A DNA stretch of 64,000 nucleotides from the NCBI GenBank assembly GCA_028707275.1, contig JAQTUP010000010.1, positions 43,391-107,390 of the forward strand, given 5' to 3'. Both the position numbers and the translations under genes were made by a program. The notes under the pieces were generated by a model. That model was given only the letters and a program-made list of their open reading frames with translations. It searched no databases and was not told the DNA's origin. Position 1 is the first letter of the stretch; each line of letters begins with the position of its first letter. Below are positions 19,777 to 28,685 of the stretch, piece after piece. The DNA comes from Gallionella sp. Its GTDB lineage: Bacteria; Pseudomonadota; Gammaproteobacteria; Burkholderiales; Gallionellaceae.

Positions 19777-19777
19777 G

Positions 19778-22060
19778 GTGAACAATCCAATACCGACCCC
19801 CGCATCCCTTCCTGACGCCTGGTGCGCCATCGCCCGATCACGTCTGGCCGATCACGACGAAATTTTAGCCTGGCTGGAAATCAACCTGGACGCGCGCCTG
19901 AATTTTTCGAAAAGCCTGCTGCTCGTCACCCGTTCGGGGCTGGCGTATATCGATAACGAGCGATCGACAACGGACCATTTTCCTTTTCGCCCGGGATTGT
20001 CCGTCAGCCGTCACGATCACGGCGGGGTAGGCAGAATCGAATTGTTTGACGGCAGCGTCAGGCAGGCTTGCTGGTTTTATACCCTGGCGCACAATGTTCA
20101 GGCGATGCGTTTTATCAGACAGTTCGAGCAATACCTGGAGGCCGCGCTCACCGGCGTGCCTTGTATCGACGATGCGCCCGAATGCTGTCCTGACTGCCTG
20201 AGCCCCATGAGCGCGGATCAGGGCGAATGTCCGCAGTGCAGCAGCACCATCAATGCGCCACCGTCAACCTGGACATTGCTGCGTCTGTGGCGCTTTGCAA
20301 AACCTTACAAGTGGCAACTGCTCTCGGGCTTTTTGCTGATGCTAGCTTCAACGGCGGCAACGCTGGTGCCGCCTTATCTGACCATGCCGCTGATGGACAA
20401 GGTACTCATCCCCTATCAGAACGGCACGCCGATCGATTTTGTGGTCGTGTCCTGGCTGCTCGCGGGGCTGTTCGGTTCGGCGCTGTTAGCCTGGGGACTG
20501 GGCTGGGCGAAGACCTATATTCTGGCGCTGGTGAGCGAGCGTATCGGCGCTGACCTTCGCACCATCACCTATGAGCATCTTTTGCGCCTGTCGCTGGAAT
20601 ATTTCGGCGGCAAACGCACAGGCGATCTGATGTCGCGCATCGGCTCTGAATCTGACCGGATCTGCGTCTTCCTGTCGCTGCATCTGCTCGATTTTGCAAC
20701 CGATGTACTGATGATACTGATGACTGCGGCCATCCTTTTTTCCATCAATCCGCAGCTGGCGTTAGCCACCCTCGTGCCGCTGCCTTTCATCGCCTGGATG
20801 ATACACAACGTGCGTGACCGCCTGCGTACCGGCTTTGAAAAAATAGATCGCGTCTGGTCGCAGGTGAGCAATGTGCTGGCCGACACCATTCCGGGCATTC
20901 GCGTCGTCAAGGCCTTCGCCCAGGAAGGGCGCGAGGCGGAGCGCTTTCGCGTCGCCAATCAACATAATTTGCAGGTAAACGATCGCATCAACAAGATCTG
21001 GTCGCTGTTCACCCCCAGCGTCTCGCTGCTGACCGAGATGGGATTGCTGGTGGTCTGGGCATTTGGCATCTGGCAGGTTTCAAACAACCAGATCACCGTC
21101 GGTGTGCTGACGGCCTTTTTAGCCTACATCAGCCGCTTCTATGCGCGTCTGGATTCGATGAGCCGCATCGTCTCGGTCACACAAAAGGCCGCCGCCGGTG
21201 CAAAACGCATTTTTGACATTTTAGATCATGTCTCAAGCGTGCCCGAGCCTGTCAATCCTGTGCATCTGAATACGATAGACGGTCGAATCGACCTGACCAA
21301 TGTCGGCTTCCGCTATGGCAATCGCGCCGTGATCAAGGGACTGAATCTGAACATACAACCGGGCGAGATGATAGGCCTGGTCGGCCACAGCGGCTCGGGA
21401 AAAAGCACGCTGGTCAATCTGATGTGCCGTTTCTACGACGTCTCAGAGGGCGCGATCAGTATCGACGGGGTGAACATCAAATCCCTGCCGGTCTCGGAAT
21501 ATCGCCGCCACATAGGGCTGGTCCTGCAAGATCCTTTCCTGTTCTTCGGCAGCATTGCCGAGAATATCGCCTATGGCAGACCCGATGCGACACGCGCGCA
21601 AATCGTTGCCGCCGCCCGTGCCGCTCATGCTCATGAGTTCATCCTGCGCCTGCCGCACGGCTACGATTCACTGGTCGGCGAACGCGGGCATGGCCTGTCC
21701 GGCGGCGAGCGCCAGCGCATCTCGATTGCGCGTGCGCTGCTGATTGACCCGAAAATTCTGATACTCGACGAGGCGACCGCCTCTGTCGATACCGAGACAG
21801 AAAAGGAAATCCAAAAGGCGCTGGACAACCTGGTAGAGGGGCGCACCACCATCGCCATCGCCCACCGCCTGTCCACCTTGCACAAGGCGAACCGGCTTGT
21901 GGTGCTGGACAAGGGCGAAGTCGTCGAGATCGGTAATCACGATGAACTGATGGCCACCGAGGGCGCTTATTACCGCCTGTACCAGGCGCAGGCGCGCAAC
22001 GTGGACACGGATCTGGACGATGCGAGCCCCGTTGAGATCGAACACAAGGTGAGCGCATGA
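19778..22060 (+). CDS. Cyanophycin-associated ABC transporter (fused membrane and ATPase domains)
   Basis: 760 residues, GTG start. The first ~175 residues are an extra cytosolic region ending in a zinc-ribbon-like knot (CCPDCLSP and ECPQCSS, two CxxC pairs). A six-helix exporter domain (about 180-470) and an ATPase domain follow: Walker [16 protein letters not shown]-loop VLQDPF, signature LSGGERQR, Walker B ILILDEATAS, H-loop AIAHRLS. It is of the lipid/drug/peptide exporter class and would work as a homodimer. It is divergent from cphA'-cphA and overlaps the DUF1854 gene by 4 bp. Such ABC/DUF1854 pairs recur at cyanophycin loci in betaproteobacteria, but the substrate is unknown. The exporter fold is odd for import or storage, so the zinc-ribbon region may be regulatory. 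Confidence 0.9.
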   Translation: MNNPIPTPASLPDAWCAIARSRLADHDEILAWLEINLDARLNFSKSLLLVTRSGLAYIDNERSTTDHFPFRPGLSVSRHDHGGVGRIELFDGSVRQACWFYTLAHNVQAMRFIRQFEQYLEAALTGVPCIDDAPECCPDCLSPMSADQGECPQCSSTINAPPSTWTLLRLWRFAKPYKWQLLSGFLLMLASTAATLVPPYLTMPLMDKVLIPYQNGTPIDFVVVSWLLAGLFGSALLAWGLGWAKTYILALVSERIGADLRTITYEHLLRLSLEYFGGKRTGDLMSRIGSESDRICVFLSLHLLDFATDVLMILMTAAILFSINPQLALATLVPLPFIAWMIHNVRDRLRTGFEKIDRVWSQVSNVLADTIPGIRVVKAFAQEGREAERFRVANQHNLQVNDRINKIWSLFTPSVSLLTEMGLLVVWAFGIWQVSNNQITVGVLTAFLAYISRFYARLDSMSRIVSVTQKAAAGAKRIFDILDHVSSVPEPVNPVHLNTIDGRIDLTNVGFRYGNRAVIKGLNLNIQPGEMIGLVGHSGSGKSTLVNLMCRFYDVSEGAISIDGVNIKSLPVSEYRRHIGLVLQDPFLFFGSIAENIAYGRPDATRAQIVAAARAAHAHEFILRLPHGYDSLVGERGHGLSGGERQRISIARALLIDPKILILDEATASVDTETEKEIQKALDNLVEGRTTIAIAHRLSTLHKANRLVVLDKGEVVEIGNHDELMATEGAYYRLYQAQARNVDTDLDDASPVEIEHKVSA

Positions 22061-22518
22061 ACGACTTTCAGTTAACCAGAAATCCGGCAGGTCGCCTCGT
22101 GTTGACTCGCGAGGGCGAACGTCATGAAGGTGTCTTGCCTGTCCGCAGCTACCCCATTGCCGCACCCGATGAGTGCGTCTCGCTTTTGAGCGCGGAGGGT
22201 CACGAAATCGCCTGGATAGAGAGACTGGACAGCCTGCCAGACGATGTCCGCGCCCTGATCATCAGTGAGCTGGCCTGCCGTGAATTTACGCCGGAAATCA
22301 AAAGGATCAGCCATGTTTCCAGTTTCGCCACCCCCAGCACCTGGCAGGTCGAAACGGACAAGGGTGACACCGAGCTTCTGCTCAAAGCCGAAGATCACAT
22401 CCGCCATCTGTCTGCCACCGCCTTGCTGATTACCGACGGCCACGGCGTTTCTTTCATGATACGCGATCTGGAAAAGATGGATACTCACAGCCGCAAGCTG
22501 CTGGACAGGTTCCTGTAA
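22057..22518 (+). CDS. DUF1854 family protein, cyanophycin-associated
   Basis: 153 residues, start overlapping the stop of the ABC transporter gene (ATGA), so the two are translationally coupled. It is a soluble acidic protein without signal peptide or membrane helix, with the family's typical patterns EGVLPVRSYPIAAPDECVSL, LISELACREFTPEIKRI and MIRDLEKMDTHSRKLLDRFL. Its molecular function is not known. The strict pairing with the ABC protein suggests that it binds or regulates that transporter. Confidence 0.85.
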   Translation: MNDFQLTRNPAGRLVLTREGERHEGVLPVRSYPIAAPDECVSLLSAEGHEIAWIERLDSLPDDVRALIISELACREFTPEIKRISHVSSFATPSTWQVETDKGDTELLLKAEDHIRHLSATALLITDGHGVSFMIRDLEKMDTHSRKLLDRFL

Positions 22519-22544
22519 AAGATCCGGGCATGCGACGGCACACC

Positions 22545-22690
22545 TAGCAGGCTGCTGAAAAACGTTATGAGCGATGCCGAGACAAGACAAAAAGCGACGA
22601 AAAAGCGGAGTTTACATGTAGTAAATGAGCATTTTGAATCACTTTTTGACGCAGTATAGACGAGCGCAATAGTTTTGCAGCAGCCTGCTA
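22545..22690. mobile_element. 146-bp MITE-like element with terminal inverted repeats
   Basis: The ends TAGCAGGCTGCTG (22545-22557) and CAGCAGCCTGCTA (22678-22690) are perfect 13-bp inverted repeats, extending to 19 bp with one mismatch. The interior has no gene. The right end provides the stop codon of moaA (22688-22690). Confidence 0.65.
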
Positions 22691-23788
22691 ACCGCCAATA
22701 TAGGACATTTCAACCTTATTGCGTATCACGCCCGATACTTCGTGGCGCATTTTCGAATACTGGTCGCGGCGATTTTGCCAGCAATCGACGATGGCCCGAT
22801 GAATGGCTTCATCGCTGCATTCTTGCCGCAGCAGGCCTTTCAAGTCAGTGCCGCTTTGCTCGGCAAACAAACAGGTGTAGAGCTTGCCGTCGGTGGACAG
22901 GCGGATGCGCGTGCATTCGTGGCAAAACACCTGCGTGACCGAAGCAATCTGGCCTATTTCACCCGCGCCGTCGGCATAAACCCAGCGACCGGCCACCTCC
23001 CCTGCGCAATTGGCACCAACCGGCAGCAGGGGATAACGCCTTGATATCAGGTCAATCACGGTCTCGGCTGAAACGACTTCATTCAGTCGCCAGCCGTTAG
23101 AACTGCCCACATCCATATATTCGATAAAGCGCAGGATCACGCCTGTATGGCGAAAATATTCGGCCATCGGCATGATTTCACTGTCGTTCACGCCGCGCCT
23201 GACCACCATATTGACCTTGACCGGAAGTCCTGCCCGTTGCGCCGCACGGATACCCTCCAGTATCTGGTCAACTTTCGTGTTTGAATCGCTCATGCGAGCG
23301 AAGATGACTTGATTAAGGCCATCCAGACTGACGGTGATACGCGACAAACCGGCGGCTTTGAGCGCCTCTGCACGGGCGGCCAGCAATACGCCATTGGTGG
23401 TCATCGCGATCTCGACAGGCAAGCCCGCAGGCGTTGTCAGCGCCGATAATTTTTCGACCAGCCGCTCAATGCCTCGTCTTAACAAGGGTTCTCCCCCGGT
23501 AAGCCTGATCTTGCGCACGCCCAGGCGCACGAAAACCTGCGCCACGCGGACGATCTCTTCCAGACTGAGCAATTCGTTGCGCGGCAAAAATACGTGGTTC
23601 GTATCGAAAATTTCGCGCGGCATGCAGTAGGTGCAGCGCAGGTTGCAGCGGTCTGTGACCGAAATCCGCAGATCCAGCAGGGGGCGGCGCAGGCCGTCAC
23701 GCACGGCGGCATTTGTGTATGGATGAATCACGGCAGACTCATCAGATTTTACGGGCGACCATGAGTTTGACGGGAATGACATGAGCAC
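22688..23788 (-). CDS. moaA: GTP 3',8-cyclase MoaA (molybdenum cofactor synthesis)
   Basis: 366 residues. A radical-SAM enzyme that starts molybdopterin synthesis by rearranging GTP. The N-terminal cluster motif is DRCNLRCTYCMP, the C-terminal second cluster is CHECTRIRLSTDGKLYTC, and the protein ends in the conserved Gly-Gly (SYIGG). The start could be the ATG at 23788 or 23782; the first ~30 residues are not conserved family sequence. It lies 48 bp downstream of napB on the same strand, which fits a supply of cofactor for NapA. The stop codon is part of the inverted repeat of a small mobile element. Confidence 0.95.
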   Translation of the reverse strand: MLMSFPSNSWSPVKSDESAVIHPYTNAAVRDGLRRPLLDLRISVTDRCNLRCTYCMPREIFDTNHVFLPRNELLSLEEIVRVAQVFVRLGVRKIRLTGGEPLLRRGIERLVEKLSALTTPAGLPVEIAMTTNGVLLAARAEALKAAGLSRITVSLDGLNQVIFARMSDSNTKVDQILEGIRAAQRAGLPVKVNMVVRRGVNDSEIMPMAEYFRHTGVILRFIEYMDVGSSNGWRLNEVVSAETVIDLISRRYPLLPVGANCAGEVAGRWVYADGAGEIGQIASVTQVFCHECTRIRLSTDGKLYTCLFAEQSGTDLKGLLRQECSDEAIHRAIVDCWQNRRDQYSKMRHEVSGVIRNKVEMSYIGG

Positions 23789-23836
23789 AGAATATAAGTA
23801 AAGGGGCCGGCCGTGGGATGACAGGCACCTGTGAGA

Positions 23837-24319
23837 TCAGCGAGTCTTTTTGGAAGAAAAGGTATTCTCCACCAGTGCGGGGGCATCCGTCTGAGGAACA
23901 TGACACTGGTTGCAATTGTACCTTGCATTGATCAGATGGTCTGTGACTTTGCCAGGCTCATGACGCAAATCCGTATAGTGAGATGGCGGAATGGCTGTGG
24001 CTACGCCCGCTTCAGGCTTTTTCCCCCAAAGATCAGGCTGAGCGTGGCAGGCAATACACAGGTTACTCTCCGCCGTGACAGGCATATAATCCTTGACGTC
24101 GTGAGGCACCTGAGGAGGCGCGCCCGGGTAGGCGCGTGGCAGCAACTTGCCAGTCCCCGGCGCCGCATCGGAATAATGATAGACCTTAGGTGTCGGAACA
24201 TCGAAGACGCTGGTCTTCGATAGCCCCATGTTGTCGGTGTGGAGCGGGGGTGCGGCGTGCGAAGCGCCGACTGCCAACAGGGCTGCGGCGGCCAGAAGTG
24301 CGGTATGCTTTTTAATCAT
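23837..24319 (-). CDS. napB: Periplasmic nitrate reductase cytochrome subunit NapB
   Basis: 160 residues with a Sec signal peptide (MIKKHTALLAAAALLAVGASHAA is cut near the end of this run) and two haem c sites, CIACH and CNQCH, as expected for this dihaem electron donor of NapA. The start at 24319 is chosen because the signal peptide begins there and GGGAGAG lies upstream; the frame is open further into napA. It follows napA by about 20 bp. It passes electrons to NapA in the periplasm. Confidence 0.93.
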   Translation of the reverse strand: MIKKHTALLAAAALLAVGASHAAPPLHTDNMGLSKTSVFDVPTPKVYHYSDAAPGTGKLLPRAYPGAPPQVPHDVKDYMPVTAESNLCIACHAQPDLWGKKPEAGVATAIPPSHYTDLRHEPGKVTDHLINARYNCNQCHVPQTDAPALVENTFSSKKTR

Positions 24320-24339
24320 TATGTTCTCTCCCAGTTGGC

Positions 24340-27075
24340 TCAGGCCTTGTAGATTTTGACCGCACACTTCTTGAAGTCGGTCTGCTTGGAAATCGGACAG
24401 GTCGAATCGAGCGTTACCTTGTTGATGAACACCCCTTCGTCGAACCACGGCACAAACACCGTCCCCCTGGGCGGGCGATTGCGTCCGGCCGTCTCAACGG
24501 TCGCCTTGACCCGACCCCGGCGAGATTCTATCCAGGCAATCCCGTCCTGTTTGAGGCCGCGCGACCTGGCGTCCTCCGGGTGCATGTAGATCAGCGCGGC
24601 GGGCACGGCCCAATGCAATTCGCGCACACGCCGCGTCATCGAGCCCGAATGCCAGTGCTCCAGCACGCGCCCTGTGGAGAGCCACATATCGTATTCGTGA
24701 TCCGGCTGCTCGACGGGCGCCGCGTAGGGACGGAAGAATATCTTGGCACGCCCGCTTATGTCGGTATTCGCCTGATTGGTCACGCCATCGAGATTACCCG
24801 AAGGCAGGGATTTGAACGCCTTGCCGTAGAAATCGAAGCCGCTGCCTTTCTTCACATAAGGATCATAGGCCTCGTTAAAGCGCCAGTGCGTCTCACGCCC
24901 GTCCACCACCGGCCACTTCAGGCCGCGCACGTCGTCACGCATATACACATCGAACGCTGCCAGATCATGCGCGTGACCGCGACCGAACTGGGCATATTCC
25001 TCGAACAATGCCTTTTCCGGGAACCAGTGATCGCCCAGAAGTTTTGCGGTGTGGTTGTCGTGGGTTTTGGCAACGGCATCGGGCCATTTGAATTGCTTGT
25101 TGGCGTCTGTCGCGAACAAAACGTCGTACAGACTCGCCTCCGGCGAATAGCCTGACTCGGCGAGGACATCGGGCAAGCTGCCATCGGCAAACCCTTCGGC
25201 CTTGAGTCCCGCTATTTTCTGCTCACCCCACACTTCACGCAACTTGAAGCGCTTGGAAAACGCCATGATCTGCCAGATATCCGAGCGCGCCTGCCCCGGT
25301 GGCGGCACCTGTTCTCGCCACATCTGGGTGCGGCGTTCGGCGTTGCCGTAAGCTCCCCATTTTTCGAAGATCATGGCAGAGGGCAGCACCAGGTCGGCCA
25401 CCTTGGTGGAGATACCGGGATAGGCATCGGACACGACGATGAAGTTATCCAGCTCGCGCGCCGCCTTGATCCAGTGATTGGCATTCGCGCTGCCCTGGAA
25501 CGGGTTGCATACCTGCACCCAGGCAAATTTGACCTGACCGTCTTCCAGGTCGCGCAGCAGTTTGGTGATATGACTGCCAGGTTTCGGATTGAGCGTTTTA
25601 GCGGGCAAACCCCAGATTTTTTCAGAAGCTGCCCGGTGATCCGGGTTATTCACCACCATGTCGGCGGGCAGCCGGTGTGAGAAGGTGCCCACCTCGCGTG
25701 CCGTACCGCAGGCGGACGGCTGACCGGTCAGAGAAAATGCGCCATTGCCGGGAGTGGCCTGCTTGCCCAGCAGCAGATGCACCATATAGGCTTGTTCGTT
25801 GACCCAGGTGCCGCGCTGATGCTGGTTAAAACCCATGGTCCAGAAGCTGACCACCTTGCGGGTTTTTTCGATGTAAAGATCCGCCAGAACCTTGAGCTTG
25901 CGTTTGAATTCGTCCAGTGGTTCGTCCGCGTCGCCTTTTGCCAGTTCCGCCACAAAATCCAGCGTGTAGGGTTCGACGCCCTTCTTGAAATCCTCAAAGG
26001 TAATCAGCCAGTGCTTGTCGGCGGTATTGCGGTTTTTCTGCTCGACGGTGGCGCCCGGAGTCTTGCCCTGGGCGATAGCTTCCTGAGCGCCCAGCTGCAT
26101 GGTCAATTCCCGGCCATTGGTATCCTTCTCGGGCGCGTAATCATATTTGTCCGAGCCGCGCAGCCCGTAACCTATGTCTGTAGGTCCTGCCGCAAACGCG
26201 CAGTGCTTGTCGACAAAATCGTGGTTCACCGCATTGCGGGTGACAATCTCGCGCGCCAGATAATTCATGATCGCAAGATCGGTCTGCGGACGGAAGATGA
26301 TCTCCAGGTCGGCGATGCCGGAGGACATATTGCTCACGGTGCTCAGGTTGACCACGCGCACCTCGGGATTGCCCATTTTCCGGTCGGTGATGCGCGTCCA
26401 CAGCACCGGATGCATCTCGGCCATGTTTGCGCCCCATAAAACCATGGTGTCTGTCTGTTCGATGTCGTCGTAGTTGCCGGACGGCTCGTCGATACCGAAG
26501 GTTTGCATGAAGCCGGCGACGGCGGAGGCCATGCAGTGACGCGCGTTAGGGTCAATGTTGTTGCTGCGAAAACCCGCCTTCATCAGTTTGACTGCGGCAT
26601 AACCTTCCTGCACGGTCTGCTGGCCTGAGGCGAAAAACCCGACCCCTGTGGGGCCCAGTTCCTTGTAATGGCGCTTGAATTGCTTTTCCATCTCGTCAAA
26701 GGCGCGCTCCCAGGAAACAGCGACGAATTCGCCCTGTTTGTCGAAACGACCGTTTTTCATGCGCAGCAAGGGTTCGGTGAGGCGGTCTTTGCCGTAGAGG
26801 ATCTTGCCGTTGAAATAGCCCTTGATGCAGTTGAGCCCGCGATTTACCGGCGAGTCCACATCCGCCTTAGTGGCGACGATCTTGCCTTTTTCGGTGGCGA
26901 TCTGAATGCCGCATCCCACGCCGCAGAAGCGGCATACCGCCTTGTCCCAGCGCCAGCCCGCCTCGACGCCCAGAGCCGCTGCACTGGCTATTTCACCGAG
27001 GGGAAGTCCGACTGTTACGGCCGCTGATGTGGCGATGGCACTTTGTTTGAGAAAGTCACGACGGGTTACGCTCAT
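24340..27075 (-). CDS. napA: Periplasmic nitrate reductase catalytic subunit NapA
   Basis: 911 residues; reduces nitrate to nitrite with a bis-MGD molybdenum centre. The twin-arginine signal is [14 protein letters not shown]; the [4Fe-4S] ligands are CRFCGVGC plus the Cys in GLNCIKGYF; the Mo-binding Cys is in [10 protein letters not shown]. The C-terminus ([17 protein letters not shown]) is typical. The start at 27075 fits the Tat signal and a GGAGCTTCC ribosome site. NapB is encoded next. The gap upstream holds only a transposase scrap, so napD (Tat-signal chaperone), napC and other nap genes are absent from this locus. Confidence 0.96.
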   Translation of the reverse strand: MSVTRRDFLKQSAIATSAAVTVGLPLGEIASAAALGVEAGWRWDKAVCRFCGVGCGIQIATEKGKIVATKADVDSPVNRGLNCIKGYFNGKILYGKDRLTEPLLRMKNGRFDKQGEFVAVSWERAFDEMEKQFKRHYKELGPTGVGFFASGQQTVQEGYAAVKLMKAGFRSNNIDPNARHCMASAVAGFMQTFGIDEPSGNYDDIEQTDTMVLWGANMAEMHPVLWTRITDRKMGNPEVRVVNLSTVSNMSSGIADLEIIFRPQTDLAIMNYLAREIVTRNAVNHDFVDKHCAFAAGPTDIGYGLRGSDKYDYAPEKDTNGRELTMQLGAQEAIAQGKTPGATVEQKNRNTADKHWLITFEDFKKGVEPYTLDFVAELAKGDADEPLDEFKRKLKVLADLYIEKTRKVVSFWTMGFNQHQRGTWVNEQAYMVHLLLGKQATPGNGAFSLTGQPSACGTAREVGTFSHRLPADMVVNNPDHRAASEKIWGLPAKTLNPKPGSHITKLLRDLEDGQVKFAWVQVCNPFQGSANANHWIKAARELDNFIVVSDAYPGISTKVADLVLPSAMIFEKWGAYGNAERRTQMWREQVPPPGQARSDIWQIMAFSKRFKLREVWGEQKIAGLKAEGFADGSLPDVLAESGYSPEASLYDVLFATDANKQFKWPDAVAKTHDNHTAKLLGDHWFPEKALFEEYAQFGRGHAHDLAAFDVYMRDDVRGLKWPVVDGRETHWRFNEAYDPYVKKGSGFDFYGKAFKSLPSGNLDGVTNQANTDISGRAKIFFRPYAAPVEQPDHEYDMWLSTGRVLEHWHSGSMTRRVRELHWAVPAALIYMHPEDARSRGLKQDGIAWIESRRGRVKATVETAGRNRPPRGTVFVPWFDEGVFINKVTLDSTCPISKQTDFKKCAVKIYKA

Positions 27076-27235
27076 TCGGAAGCTCCTTCTTGAATTTTTT
27101 ATATCCACAGAAATAAAAGCCCGTGAGCTTATTGCTCAAGGATATGCAAGCTGCATTAAAGTTGCATTGCAAGGACATGTTAATGACTATGCACATCCCT
27201 GTCCACTGCCCGATTAACGATGTTGACCGCTATCT

Positions 27236-27386
27236 TCAAAAAACCGGGTTCTGTTGGCGTTTCATCGCAGTCATAAAAGCACCGGGAAAAATGACAACCA
27301 TGTAGTTAATCGCCTTTTTCTTATATCGAGCGATAATTCTGCGGCAGTGCTTGAGCTTACCGAACAGACATTCGATTGCATGCCGC
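27236..27386 (-). pseudogene. C-terminal remnant of an IS5-type transposase
   Basis: The minus-strand frame ending at the TGA at 27236-27238 reads HAIECLFGKLKHC followed by RRIIARYKKKAINYM, the typical C-terminal motif of IS5-family transposases (a Glu of the DDE triad, then K/R-rich helix). The N-terminal catalytic part is missing and no terminal repeats are seen. It is the only recognisable content of the 27076-27481 gap between napA and the efflux operon. Confidence 0.7.
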
Positions 27387-27481
27387 TAATGCCAAACGGC
27401 CGGGGTGCTTTTTATGAACGGCGCCTTTCGGGCCGGTTCACGCTGTTTGACGGGGGCTGCGGGTAAACAGCATATAAATGG

Positions 27482-28681
27482 TTACTTCCTCGCCGACACC
27501 CGCGTCCCGTCTGTCACCCTGTCATCCGGATGGACGATCACCAGTTCACCCGCTTTGATACCGGATATGACCTGCACTTCAAGACCGCTGCGCCGACCTG
27601 TCTCCACTCGGCGTTTGACGGCTTTGCCTTTTTCGAGTGCGAAGGCGGCCCAGCCATTACCGTCGCGGAACAACGCGCCGACAGGGATTTGCAGCACATC
27701 GTCAGCTGCCCAGAGGATGATGCTGGCTTCGACCCGGTAGCCGTCGCCCAGTCGTTGCCATCGGACGGCCGGCGACGTGAAGGCGACGATGAGCCGGACG
27801 CGCTGTTCTTCCACGCCGAGGGCAGAGACTTTTGTGAAACCGGCAGGCTCTACCACGCGCACCGAGCCTTCGAGTGTTCCCTCTCCGCCCCATCGTTCAA
27901 ATACCACAAGAGTGCCAGGACGGATGCGCACGGCGTCGGCTGACAACACATCCACCTCGACTTCCAGCGCAGCCGGGTCACCGATCTCGATCAGCGGCTG
28001 GCCGACTGCTACCGGGCCTTCGCTCTTGCGCGGAATTCTGAGCACGCGTCCTGCCACGGGGGTGCGAATGACCACCGGTTCTGCGGTGCCGCCGCTCGCA
28101 GCATATTTGAGCGGCGTGCGCGCAGCCTCGAACTCGTGGCGCGCAACGGCGACGGAGGCCGTCGCCGACCGCAGTTCAGCAAAGCGGCGATCGGTCTCGC
28201 TGACAGCGCGGTCTTCGGCTGCTGCGGAAACATATCCTGACAGGCGCAGTGCACGCACGCGCTGTAGTTCTTTTTGTGCGAGGACGGCATTGCTTGCTGC
28301 GGCATTTTCACGCTGCAAGGCTGCGCTGACCCCGGCCTCTGCGGAACCGGCGCGGGCCCGGGCTTCGGCTGCGCGGCGCACATCGAGCACCTCGGCACGC
28401 ACGGGTTCTAGCTCGACCAAAGTGGCGCCTCGCTCGACTGCATCGCCCACATCCAGCCGGATGCGCCTTGCATAGCCGTTCACGGGTGCTGTAATCATGA
28501 AGCGATCGACCACCCGCGTACGGCCTTCCTGTTCGATGGTGACGCGCAGCGGCGCGCGGATTGCGGTGCCGGTGTCCACCTCGACAGGCTGCGGCCGGAA
28601 CCCCAGAAACAGCCCCCAGGCGACGAGGACGGCGATCAGCGACAACACAATGCGGCGACGCAATTGCACAGTGATTTTCAT
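27482..28681 (-). CDS. HlyD/MacA-family periplasmic adaptor
   Basis: 399 residues: one N-terminal membrane anchor (RIVLSLIAVLVAWGLFLGF), a lipoyl/barrel-sandwich half motif (GYARRIRLDVGDAVERGATL), a long Ala/Arg-rich coiled-coil hairpin (about 90-190), the second half motif and beta-barrel domains. It is the last gene of a three-gene operon with an FtsX-like permease and an ATPase, 4 bp after the permease gene. Such adaptors link an inner-membrane ABC pump to an outer-membrane channel, which is not encoded here. Confidence 0.88.
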   Translation of the reverse strand: MKITVQLRRRIVLSLIAVLVAWGLFLGFRPQPVEVDTGTAIRAPLRVTIEQEGRTRVVDRFMITAPVNGYARRIRLDVGDAVERGATLVELEPVRAEVLDVRRAAEARARAGSAEAGVSAALQRENAAASNAVLAQKELQRVRALRLSGYVSAAAEDRAVSETDRRFAELRSATASVAVARHEFEAARTPLKYAASGGTAEPVVIRTPVAGRVLRIPRKSEGPVAVGQPLIEIGDPAALEVEVDVLSADAVRIRPGTLVVFERWGGEGTLEGSVRVVEPAGFTKVSALGVEEQRVRLIVAFTSPAVRWQRLGDGYRVEASIILWAADDVLQIPVGALFRDGNGWAAFALEKGKAVKRRVETGRRSGLEVQVISGIKAGELVIVHPDDRVTDGTRVSARK

Positions 28682-28685
28682 GTCT

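Noticed and set aside
27224..27241. Possible FNR-like site upstream of napA
   Set aside because: TTGAC-N4-ATCTT differs from the usual TTGAT-N4-ATCAA at three positions and sits in the transposase remnant, so not called.
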